From NCBI GenBank assembly GCA_002292165.1, contig DBBK01000212.1:1-21734 (forward strand): 21,734 bases of DNA, written 5' to 3'. Positions 15,521-21,734 of the stretch are shown here, one piece after another. The notes under the pieces are model-generated. The model had not been told where the DNA came from, did no database searches, and saw only the letters and a program-made list of their open reading frames with translations. Origin of the DNA: Brevundimonas sp. UBA986 (GTDB lineage Bacteria; Pseudomonadota; Alphaproteobacteria; Caulobacterales; Caulobacteraceae). Every line of letters begins with the position of its first letter. Positions within the stretch are counted from its first letter, which is position 1. Made by a program: the position numbers and the translations under genes.

Positions 15521-15937
15521 TCAGTACGCAGGGCGGGTGCACGCCTCACGATCCAGAGCGCTCTGTCGCCACGCATGCGGTGAGGCGCCGGCAGCTTCAC
15601 GAAAGACGCGCGACAGAAGGGCCTGATCGCTGAAGCCGCATATCAGGGCGATCTCGCTCAAGGGCGTCTCGGTGGCGGTCATCGCCTGCATGGCGCTGGC
15701 CACCCGGCGGGCGACGATGAACTTGTGCGGCGAGGTCCCGAGGCTGGCCTTGAACGCGCGTGAGAAATACGACCGGCTGAGCCGTAGCAGGTCGGCGAGG
15801 TCATCGACGCGGATCGGGCGGTCCAGGGTGGCGTCGATATAGGCGACGACCCGTCGGGTCTGCCATACCGCCAGACCGGACCTCGAAACCGCTTCGGCGC
15901 CTTGATCCGGCAGGGCTCGCAGGCGGGCAAGCGGAGG
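15521..15937 (-). CDS. AraC-type helix-turn-helix regulator, no canonical start codon (possibly 5'-truncated)
   Basis: The frame is open from 15937 (after a TAG at 15938-15940) to a TGA at 15521. It encodes two AraC helix-turn-helix motifs: RPIRVDDLADLLRLSRSYFS with RAFKASLGTSPHKFIVARRV, and TPLSEIALICGFSDQALLSR with VFREAAGASPHAWR. The segment GLAVWQTRRVVAYIDATLDR ahead of them is typical of short AraC proteins. There is no ATG, GTG or TTG before GTG 15703, which would cut off the first motif. The best alternative is CTG at 15874 with GAGG upstream, giving 117 residues. It is therefore either translated from a rare start or has lost its 5' end. It follows the DUF7662 gene on the same strand by about 45 bp. 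Confidence 0.6.
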   Translation of the reverse strand, partial: PPLARLRALPDQGAEAVSRSGLAVWQTRRVVAYIDATLDRPIRVDDLADLLRLSRSYFSRAFKASLGTSPHKFIVARRVASAMQAMTATETPLSEIALICGFSDQALLSRVFREAAGASPHAWRQSALDREACTRPAY

Positions 15938-15981
15938 CTACGATACGAATGCGGATCTGACCCTCAAGCCACCGCCGGTCG

Positions 15982-16242
15982 TCAGGTCGCTGCGCCAGAG
16001 TCACGGGATCGGAAACGAACGCGCTCCCCCTTGAGCGAAACATCGGGCCGAAACCCGGCGGCGGTGATGGCTCGTTTCTGGGGAGCGTCCGCAGGATCCG
16101 TGTCCACATCCCACCAATCGGCGCTCATGGCGGCCTTGGGCAGGATGCCGCGGACGAGACGCTCGATCTCACGGAAGGTCAGCTCGACCTCAGATGAGGC
16201 GTGTCGCGAAAGATAGGCGGTCAGTGGATCGTACTTGCCCAT
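15982..16242 (-). CDS. DUF7662-type small protein, third gene of the candidate defence operon
   Basis: The 86-residue product starts at ATG 16242 (MGKYDPLTAYLSRHASSEVE). The opening 'GKYDPLxxYL' with a following helix (LTFREIERLVRGILPKAAMS), then WWDVDTD, and the ending AAGFRPDVSLKGERVRFRSR are the signature I know from the DUF7662 family, which often sits beside nucleases and restriction or defence genes. No catalytic residues are known for it; a DNA- or protein-binding role is possible. It starts 30 bp after the stop of the PD-(D/E)XK gene and is the third gene of the unit led by the AAA ATPase. Confidence 0.75.
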   Translation of the reverse strand: MGKYDPLTAYLSRHASSEVELTFREIERLVRGILPKAAMSADWWDVDTDPADAPQKRAITAAGFRPDVSLKGERVRFRSRDSGAAT

Positions 16243-16272
16243 TCCCGACGGTAGATCGGAGGAGGGCGCCCA

Positions 16273-17748
16273 TCAAGGCGGGGCGGTAAAACCGGATGGC
16301 GCCATACTGTCGAGATCGACAATCGATTTCGACCCGCTATCAATTCGGCAGACGAACCACCAACGTTCGTCCGTGTCTGTGAGGTGGCGCATATAGGTTT
16401 TGGTTGCTTGACCGATCCTGACCTCGACCTTCGCCGCATCATCGGGCCAAGACCCGGAATGCCGGTGGACCTTGATCAGCCAATCGTCATTCCAGCTGCA
16501 GATCTTGATTGTTTCCCGACCCGGCGCGAGACGGTCGTCGTGGTCGAGTATCGCATAGGGGGGCCAGTCGGGACTGCCCGTGGCGGAAAAACTGACAGCG
16601 CGCGCCTCATCGGCTTCGACGGGAACAGCCCAAAGGTCGAGATCGCCGCCCGATGCCCAGCTGAGTTGAACCTCGACCTCGGCAATGATGGAAGCGAACC
16701 AGGCGCTTCGCGCTCTAAGCCCGGCTTCAGCAACGTCGGCATCCGCAGCGGCTTGCGCGACCCTGGTCTCATGCGCTGTCAATGTCTTGGCGCGGTCGGC
16801 GGTCGTTTCGAGACCGGCTTTGACCGCCTCGATGAAGAGAGCGAGACCCGTGCCGAACGGATGAACGTCTCCGAACGCTTTCACGTGCTGTGAAGGGTTA
16901 TCAAGTTCGAGCTCGGCGGTGATCGATGCCGGTGTGGCTCCGTAGTTGGCGAGCAAAACCGCGGCGTCTGGATGGGCGCGGGCGTAGTCGATCAGCGCGG
17001 CGCGGAAGTTCCGCTTCGAGGCTTTCCAATACTGTTTGCATTCCACCACAAGCCCGACAGGCGTCGTTCCGGAGCCATGGGCGACCACGCTGTAGTCCGG
17101 CTGGACCCCGTTCTTGCGCGATGCGCCCATCGGGCTCTTCAGCGGGTGCCTCAGTTCCGACCAGAGGACGGTCTCGCCGCGCGGGCCGTACGGACTCTCG
17201 GGCGTGAAGCGGGCGAGTCGCGAAGAGCCGAAGGAGAAATCAAGGGCACCGCTCGTGAGAACCCACTGAAGGGGATCTTTGCTGGCGCCGGTGATGACCG
17301 CGGCCATCCAGACGGAATAGAGTTCGTGACGCCGCTCCCACAACGGCAGGTCGAATATGTCGAGCGCCTGTTGTCGCAAGGTCGAGACCGCTTCCCCTGG
17401 GCCGGCCTTCGACACGACGGCGAGGAGCCGCGCCCCGATCGCTTCGAGCTCAGCGGGCGTTTTGAGGGACGCTGCGGTCATCCTCGACCAGGGCGCCGCA
17501 GCCGCGAGCACCGCTTGAACGGTCGCTTCAAGCGTCACCTTGTCCTTCTTTATCGCTGCGGCGATCGGACGGCCTTCGGCGATGCCGAGCATCATTCGGA
17601 CAGTCGCTTCAAACCCGCCGTCGAAGCCCGCCTCGCCGTTGCGGCGGCGCGGGTTGAGGCCGCCCCGTGAGGTCACCTCTGCCCAGAATACGGCGGCGTC
17701 ACTGATGGGACGAGGCGTCGCCGAAGCCACAGTCTTACGCGCCGGCAC
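16273..17748 (-). CDS. PD-(D/E)XK nuclease-like protein, second gene of the candidate defence operon
   Basis: The 491-residue protein starts at GTG 17748, preceded by a G-rich stretch; no in-frame ATG is nearby. The central part reads as a restriction-endonuclease fold: a helix with Glu142 (LWERRHELYSVWMAA), then QPDYSVV with Asp218, then GLVVECKQYW with Glu236 and Lys238, the PD...ExK core, followed by LIDYARAHPDAAVLLANYG. The first 130 residues are helical and of unknown role. The C-terminus (about 350-491) is beta-rich and Trp-rich (WNDDWLIKV, DERWWFVCR) and may recognise substrate. It would cut DNA in the cytoplasm. It follows the AAA ATPase by 86 bp and is followed by the DUF7662 gene. 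Family name unknown to me; the nuclease call rests on the motif. Confidence 0.75.
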   Translation of the reverse strand: MPARKTVASATPRPISDAAVFWAEVTSRGGLNPRRRNGEAGFDGGFEATVRMMLGIAEGRPIAAAIKKDKVTLEATVQAVLAAAAPWSRMTAASLKTPAELEAIGARLLAVVSKAGPGEAVSTLRQQALDIFDLPLWERRHELYSVWMAAVITGASKDPLQWVLTSGALDFSFGSSRLARFTPESPYGPRGETVLWSELRHPLKSPMGASRKNGVQPDYSVVAHGSGTTPVGLVVECKQYWKASKRNFRAALIDYARAHPDAAVLLANYGATPASITAELELDNPSQHVKAFGDVHPFGTGLALFIEAVKAGLETTADRAKTLTAHETRVAQAAADADVAEAGLRARSAWFASIIAEVEVQLSWASGGDLDLWAVPVEADEARAVSFSATGSPDWPPYAILDHDDRLAPGRETIKICSWNDDWLIKVHRHSGSWPDDAAKVEVRIGQATKTYMRHLTDTDERWWFVCRIDSGSKSIVDLDSMAPSGFTAPP

Positions 17749-17834
17749 GGACGCCCCCGGTTAGAGGCATTTGATGAGAGCGCTGGGCGCAGCAACGCTG
17801 CTGGCAGTGATTTCGAATGACCGGGTCCATGGCG

Positions 17835-20447
17835 TCAGGCGACGGCCTTCTGCCGCTGACGGATCGCATCCACCCAGGGACGGACCTTGGCGATGTCAGC
17901 GAGCAGCTCATCGGGCGGAGGCGGGGCTGCGTTGCGACCGCGGGACGGGTCGTGCGCATCGGTCTGATCGCAGCACTTCTTGAAGGCGGCCTGGAAATCG
18001 AGGACGTCCTGCGTTTGGAGCACCGTGACTTTCACCAGGTCCTTGGTGTTGATGTAGTCGCGGTGACGGGTCACGACCCCGCCCAGCGCAACATCCTCCA
18101 GTCCGCGTTCCCACGTGCTGCGCAGGCGGCTGTAGATTTTAGCCACCGCTGCCTCGTAACCGGTGTCGTCGTGGGCGTCGTAAAGGAGCTTTGCGGCGCG
18201 CGCTTCCTTCTCAAGCAAGTCGACACGTTCCGGGACCCTCGCGGCGATCCACGGCAGATCGGTCGTCACCACACCAGCGCCCTCGGCGGACTGGATCAGG
18301 GAAAAGGCGTTGTGAGGGACTGTTCGTTCCTGCGCTAGGGCGTGCAGGTCGTTCAGGAAGATTAGGTCGTGGGTGAAGACAATGATCTGGCGGACACCCG
18401 CTTCTTCGATCAGCCGCTCGGCCACCTTCCGGCGCCAGCGATGATCGAGCGAGGACACGGGGTCGTCGAAGACAAGAGCGGATCCGTGAGCGCTGGTGGC
18501 CAGTTCAGTCAGGAAGGCGGCCAGGGCGACGCAGGTCTGCTCGCCTTCGCTGAGCACTTGCGCGACCTTGGCCTTGTCGTTCGCGAACAGGCGCACCTGA
18601 TACTGGGGTGAGCCGTACTTTCCACCCGAACGGACGATGTCGACCCGAACCCGGGTGGCCGCCAGCTTCTGGATCTCCTCCTGAAAGCGATCCCGCACCC
18701 GCGGAGTGATAACCTCGTCCGCAATCGTGTTTCCGAGAGAGGTGATCGCGTTGGTCGCCGTCTCAACAATGCAAGATTTCAGAAGATTCAAGGCCTTCAG
18801 GCGCTCAACTTCCTTTTCTGCTTTAGGGATGAGATCCGCGAGCGCCGCGCGGTCGAGAAGCTCGTTGCGCTCATCCTCCAAGGCGCGCCGGCCTTCGGAT
18901 TCACCGGTCTGCGCCAGTTCGTCCGCATAGGTTTGCGCCTCCGACGCGAGGCTCAAGAGCGCGGCGGATGGGCTCGGGCTCAGCGCCGGCAACCCATCCA
19001 GGTCGGACCCGGCCAAGGTCATGGCGCGTCGTACCCGCGCCGCGGCGAGGACCTCAAGCACCTGGCGAGCGATCACAGGATGCGTAGTTACGAGCTGTTG
19101 TCGCAGGCCCGGAACCGGAATGCTGACCCGGCCTTCGGCCAGCTCTTCGCGGGCCTCCGCAAACCTTTCCTCGGCCAGCTGAGCGGCCTGTTCAGTGTCG
19201 TTGCGGACAAATGCATCGAAGCCCGCCAAGCGGTCGCGCGCGGCTTCATCCAAGGTCTGGTGACAAAGGACGCATGCGCTTTGGTCAGCTGTTTGCGGGA
19301 ACGGCAGCTCCGGGTAGGCTGCTTCGATGGAGTAGCGACGCGCCGCTTCCCACAGTGCGCGCCAGGCTTCCTCACCAACGCCGGGGAGGGCGCTGCCCTT
19401 GAAGGCTTCGTCCGCCGCAAGTTTCGCGGCATCCCTCAGGGTCTTCGCTGTCGACCGCAAGGCGATAAGGCCACCCAGTTTATCGTCGGACACTCTCGCC
19501 GTGATCGCGGCGATCTCATTCGCCATGCGTGTCAGCGCGCTCGCTTGTCGCTTCTGCTCGGCTGCCGCCGTGGCAGGATCGCGAGACAGATCTGTCCGCA
19601 GTCGATCCAGACGGGCGGTCTCCTCAGGCGACATCTCCATCAGGGGATTCAGGGAGGCGAGATCGCTCTTCGCGGTCAGGCTTCCCAGGATTTTACCGAC
19701 CTTCGTAGCAGGGCTGAATGTCGGAGCGCTGAACGCTGGGTCCTGCGCACCTTTCAGGGTTGTCTCTTCCGCGACGAGGGCTTCCTTCACGGCCAGACAG
19801 GCCGCGGCCAGGCCATCTGGAATATCAAGGCCGAAGGGACGGAACGCGACTTCATTCTTGTCTTTGACGTGAACCTGACCGGACTCGCGGTCAAAGACGC
19901 TGACACCGGACAGGATGGGATGGGGGCTTTCCTCGTCAGTCCATTGGATCGGAACGCCATCAGTCGTTCCCGCACGATAGGTGATGACGGCGGAAGCGCC
20001 TGCGGCAGCGAGAGGCTCAAAGGCGTTTGGAAGAATCTCTCCAGGAAACCGCGCCCGGCACGCGCGCTTGAGAATACGCGAGTACCCCGATTTGCCCACG
20101 CCATTGTCGCCGTAGACGACGGTGATGCCAGTGGGGGCAAATGACAGTTCCTGACCGGCAGACAGGCGATTGACGTTCTTCACGTCCTTGATGGCCGTTA
20201 TGGCGATGCTGGCGCCAGGAGCGAGGGCCGCCGGAAGATGGGCTCGCGTCAGCGGACGCGCCACCAGATCGATGCCCTCGGCGCCTTGGCCCTTTTTGCA
20301 GAGTTGCACGAGCTCGACCACGTCGGCGGCCGTGACCTCGCCTCCGCTGGTGATGCGGCGCAGGCCGTCACGCTGCCAGTCCGGCTTGGTCTCGGACCAG
20401 GTCAGGATCATTTCCGGCACGGATTTCGGTTGAGCGGTCGCCATCAT
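17835..20447 (-). CDS. AAA ATPase of the AAA_13 / RloC-PrrC-like (COG4694-type) group
   Basis: The 870-residue protein has tandem ATGs (20447, 20444) after CGGGAGAGA. It is an SMC/ABC-type ATPase: Walker A GDNGVGKS (113-120), a long coiled-coil middle (about 220-580) bearing CVLC (392-395) like a zinc hook, signature LSEGEQ (632-637), Walker B ALVFDD (657-662) with SSLD, and H-loop His693 (VFTHDL). The tail has YSRLRSTWERGLEDVALGG and VVTRHRDYI, like the C-termini of AAA_13 proteins, a group that includes the anticodon nucleases PrrC and RloC. Arg776 and Glu780 form an RxxxE, with His795 or His832 as possible partners, but the spacing does not match PrrC, so tRNA cleavage is speculative. It heads a unit with PD-(D/E)XK and DUF7662 genes. 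Confidence 0.85.
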   Translation of the reverse strand: MMATAQPKSVPEMILTWSETKPDWQRDGLRRITSGGEVTAADVVELVQLCKKGQGAEGIDLVARPLTRAHLPAALAPGASIAITAIKDVKNVNRLSAGQELSFAPTGITVVYGDNGVGKSGYSRILKRACRARFPGEILPNAFEPLAAAGASAVITYRAGTTDGVPIQWTDEESPHPILSGVSVFDRESGQVHVKDKNEVAFRPFGLDIPDGLAAACLAVKEALVAEETTLKGAQDPAFSAPTFSPATKVGKILGSLTAKSDLASLNPLMEMSPEETARLDRLRTDLSRDPATAAAEQKRQASALTRMANEIAAITARVSDDKLGGLIALRSTAKTLRDAAKLAADEAFKGSALPGVGEEAWRALWEAARRYSIEAAYPELPFPQTADQSACVLCHQTLDEAARDRLAGFDAFVRNDTEQAAQLAEERFAEAREELAEGRVSIPVPGLRQQLVTTHPVIARQVLEVLAAARVRRAMTLAGSDLDGLPALSPSPSAALLSLASEAQTYADELAQTGESEGRRALEDERNELLDRAALADLIPKAEKEVERLKALNLLKSCIVETATNAITSLGNTIADEVITPRVRDRFQEEIQKLAATRVRVDIVRSGGKYGSPQYQVRLFANDKAKVAQVLSEGEQTCVALAAFLTELATSAHGSALVFDDPVSSLDHRWRRKVAERLIEEAGVRQIIVFTHDLIFLNDLHALAQERTVPHNAFSLIQSAEGAGVVTTDLPWIAARVPERVDLLEKEARAAKLLYDAHDDTGYEAAVAKIYSRLRSTWERGLEDVALGGVVTRHRDYINTKDLVKVTVLQTQDVLDFQAAFKKCCDQTDAHDPSRGRNAAPPPPDELLADIAKVRPWVDAIRQRQKAVA

Positions 20448-20574
20448 TCTCTCCCGGCGCGCTCATGTCGCCCGGACCCGTCTTAGACCACAAGCTCGGC
20501 CATAAACAGTTTCGGGTTGTGAACCTGTCGCGCTGCACGTCACCCGCCGTCTGGCGTGCGTCCCGGTTCGATGA

Positions 20575-20859
20575 TCAGTCGCGCCAGCGCCAGGGTTGGT
20601 CGGAAGGACGCTCACCTTCCACAAAAGGCAGGTAGCGCGTTTTGGGGCCGCCATCCGCGATCCACTCCTGCACCGAGGTCGCCCACTTCCGATCTCCAAC
20701 CTGTTCCAGGGCCTCCAGCACCAGAAGGTTGTTCTCCGTGAGGTCCAGCCAAGCGAGAGCGCTTGCATATATCTGGTAGACGTAACCCCTGAGGGCTTCC
20801 GTCGCCTGGCGGGCGACGAGAACGGGAGGCGTGGCGAACGGCTCGGGAAGCTCAACCAT
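20575..20859 (-). CDS. short protein resembling the N-terminus of DUF4297/Cap4-type proteins; probable gene remnant
   Basis: The frame from ATG 20859 gives 94 residues (MVELPEPFATPPVLVARQAT). Residues about 15-49 (EALRGYVYQIYASALAWLDL, then NNLLVLE) look like the first helices and strand of the DUF4297 nuclease domain found at the N-terminus of Cap4-like and some NACHT defence proteins. After residue 50 the match stops, before any catalytic residues would be reached, and the rest (VGDRKWATSVQEWIADGG) is unfamiliar. The frame is open to 21009, but the upstream part has no likeness. I read it as a truncated remnant; a real small protein is the alternative. It precedes the AAA ATPase by 127 bp on the same strand, so its promoter may serve that operon. 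Confidence 0.5.
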   Translation of the reverse strand: MVELPEPFATPPVLVARQATEALRGYVYQIYASALAWLDLTENNLLVLEALEQVGDRKWATSVQEWIADGGPKTRYLPFVEGERPSDQPWRWRD

Positions 20860-21109
20860 ATGGTGATTTAGGCGATTGGACGCCGGAACGCGATACGGCC
20901 CGTATCGACTTCGTTCCGAGCGACCGAACTTGTCGCAAAGCCGCTCTCTGCTGGTCGAGTATGCGGGGGCTGCTCGGTTCTCGCTCACCAAGCGTCGCCG
21001 GAACGTCAATGGTGATCCTCAGCTCTTCTGATCCGGGCAAATGTCGAGCGGCGCCATTGCAGCATCCCGTCAGCGCAGCCGAGCTCAGGCCGTCGGTTGC
21101 TGCGACAAG

Positions 21110-21361
21110 TCAGGAGTGTCGCGACGCCAACTGAGGGGAGGCAGGGCGTGGATGGGGGCGCGGGTCCGCCGTCGAAGCGCGCAAGCCCCTGTCGGCCCAG
21201 TGTGACAGGTCCGCCAGGTCATAGACGACCCTTCCGCCGAGCTTTCTGTAGACCGGGCCGGTGCCGTAGGTCCTGTGCTTCTCGAGTGTCCGGCTCGACA
21301 GACCAAGATACTCGCTGGCCTCTGGCGTTCGCAGAAACCGCCGCCCTATGTGTTCGCCCAT
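21110..21361 (-). CDS. AlpA/excisionase-type MerR-like helix-turn-helix protein
   Basis: The 83-residue product starts at ATG 21361 after a strong GAGGAGG 5 bases upstream. Residues 7-60 are the winged helix-turn-helix of AlpA-like and excisionase proteins: RRFLRTPEASEYLGLSSRTL, EKHRTYGTGPVYRKLGGRVV, YDLADLSHWADR. The last 22 residues are Pro/Arg-rich and disordered. Such proteins bend DNA at attachment sites or switch on integrase and transfer genes of islands and ICEs. It points away from the tRNA-derived site at 21592-21636, with a tandem 12-bp repeat between, which fits a role in excision. No integrase gene is present in the window. Confidence 0.85.
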   Translation of the reverse strand: MGEHIGRRFLRTPEASEYLGLSSRTLEKHRTYGTGPVYRKLGGRVVYDLADLSHWADRGLRASTADPRPHPRPASPQLASRHS

Positions 21362-21503
21362 CCGGACCTCCTCTGACTGGCGTGATCGTGAGCGGCATTG
21401 GGATCGTTGGCGATCCGCGAGGCGGACACCGTATGTCTGCGGGAATCGGTGCGATCAACCGGAAGTGAACCACGTCCAGAGTGTTGGAAACTCCCCGAAA
21501 TCT

Positions 21504-21527
21504 ACCGTTCTAAACACCGTTCTAAAC
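21504..21527 (+). repeat. tandem 12-bp direct repeat near attachment site
   Basis: ACCGTTCTAAAC occurs twice head-to-tail (21504-21515, 21516-21527). It lies about 140 bp upstream of the AlpA-type gene and 65 bp from the tRNA-derived site, where arm-type sites for a tyrosine integrase or sites for an excisionase would be expected. Seen directly; function inferred. Confidence 0.6.
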
Positions 21528-21591
21528 GGCCAAGCCAGACCGGCATCGCCCGTCTGTTGGGGTGTAAGTGGCTGATTTTATTGAAGGACGG

Positions 21592-21636
21592 TGGTGGGTG
21601 ATGTAGGGTTCGAATCTATGACCCGCCGATTAAGAG
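21592..21636 (-). other. tRNA-Lys(CTT) 3'-half: attachment site of an integrated element
   Basis: Read on the minus strand these 45 bases fit tRNA positions 32-76: loop CTCTTAA with anticodon CTT, 3' anticodon stem TCGGC, a 5-base variable loop GGGTC, T-arm ATAGA-TTCGAAC-CCTAC, acceptor strand ATCACCC, discriminator A, and encoded CCA. The 5' half is absent: the bases before the loop cannot form the anticodon stem or a D-arm. Two T-stem pairs are mismatched, so this is a diverged copy and not a working tRNA. Tyrosine integrases that target tRNA genes leave exactly such a 3'-half at one end of an island. The partner site would be outside the window. Confidence 0.75.
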
Positions 21637-21664
21637 GGGCAAATCCGATCAGCCTGGCTCCCGC

Positions 21665-21734
21665 CTACCCGCCCCGGGTCAGGCGCAGGAACTCCTCGCG
21701 GGTGCGAGGGTCGTCCTTGACCACGCCCAGCAGG
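21665..21734 (-). CDS. partial CDS, C-terminal 22 residues, probable chromosomal gene
   Basis: On the minus strand a frame enters at the window edge and ends at a TAG (21665-21667), encoding LLGVVKDDPRTREEFLRLTR followed by two Gly. The composition (an amphipathic helix with a basic end) looks like a genuine C-terminus. Lying just outside the tRNA-derived site, it probably belongs to the host chromosome, not the island. I do not recognise the family from this short stretch. Confidence 0.45.
   Translation of the reverse strand, partial: LLGVVKDDPRTREEFLRLTRGG

Noticed and set aside
18933..20144. 403-codon plus-strand frame
   Set aside because: Antisense to the AAA ATPase coiled-coil and Walker regions; no recognisable motif and no Shine-Dalgarno sequence.
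20860..21040. Frames upstream of the DUF4297-like fragment (to 21009 and 21040)
   Set aside because: Composition is Arg/Ser-rich with no helix or strand pattern; ATG 20859 starts exactly where family likeness begins.
21592..21660. Complete tRNA-Lys gene
   Set aside because: Bases beyond the anticodon loop cannot form the anticodon stem or a D-arm, so only the 3' half is present.
1..21734. CRISPR array or rRNA genes
   Set aside because: No regularly spaced repeats and no rRNA-like sequence seen; the only clear short tandem repeat is the 12-mer at 21504-21527.

Overview
The window is a GC-rich, gene-dense stretch whose families (FecI/FecR plus an STN-type TonB receptor, a RES/Xre pair, small phage genes with ATGA/GTGA overlaps) and codon use fit an alphaproteobacterium, most likely Caulobacterales (Brevundimonas/Phenylobacterium-like). 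That assignment is inference; no ribosomal or other marker gene is present. It reads as an accessory region. At its right end lies the 3' half of a tRNA-Lys(CTT) gene without its 5' half (21592-21636), the usual trace of a tRNA-targeting integrase, followed by the 3' end of what is probably a chromosomal gene (21665-21734).

Layout. (1) 1-1434, minus strand: phage-type small genes chained by 4-base start/stop overlaps (a DNA-binding protein, small unknowns, an OmpR-like winged-helix protein, and the first codons of a further gene). (2) 1445-3961, plus strand: a HEAT-repeat protein resembling the C-terminal half of NACHT/STAND NTPases. It lacks its NTPase half, starts right at the phage-gene boundary, and its frame continues past an in-frame TGA to 3961, so it is probably a decayed defence gene. 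(3) 4071-7529, plus strand: a tight three-gene operon encoding a secreted protein, a two-pass membrane protein, and a secreted three-domain protein joining a trypsin-like protease, an EnvC-like degenerate LytM domain and a zinc amidase. (4) 7705-14083, minus strand: FecI-type sigma factor, FecR anti-sigma factor, a TonB-dependent receptor fused in frame to an S1/P1 nuclease fragment, a RES/Xre toxin-antitoxin pair, and an intact S1/P1 nuclease. (5) 14594-15937: a small LuxR-type regulator, an NTF2-like protein and an AraC-type regulator lacking a normal start codon. (6) 15982-20859, minus strand: a candidate defence operon with an AAA ATPase of the AAA_13/RloC-PrrC-like group, a PD-(D/E)XK-type protein and a DUF7662 protein, preceded by an N-terminal fragment resembling DUF4297/Cap4-type proteins. 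(7) 21110-21636: an AlpA-type small regulator, a 12-bp tandem repeat and the tRNA-Lys-derived attachment site.

How they work together. FecI, FecR and the receptor would form a cell-surface signalling cascade, but the fusion has removed most of the receptor barrel and the N-terminal zinc ligands of the nuclease, so the final step is probably broken or repurposed. The protease-LytM-amidase operon suggests a regulated murein hydrolase in the envelope, with activator and enzyme on one chain. The ATPase, PD-(D/E)XK and DUF7662 genes look like an uncharacterised phage-defence module. The window also holds remnants of other defence genes, consistent with rapid gene turnover in an island.
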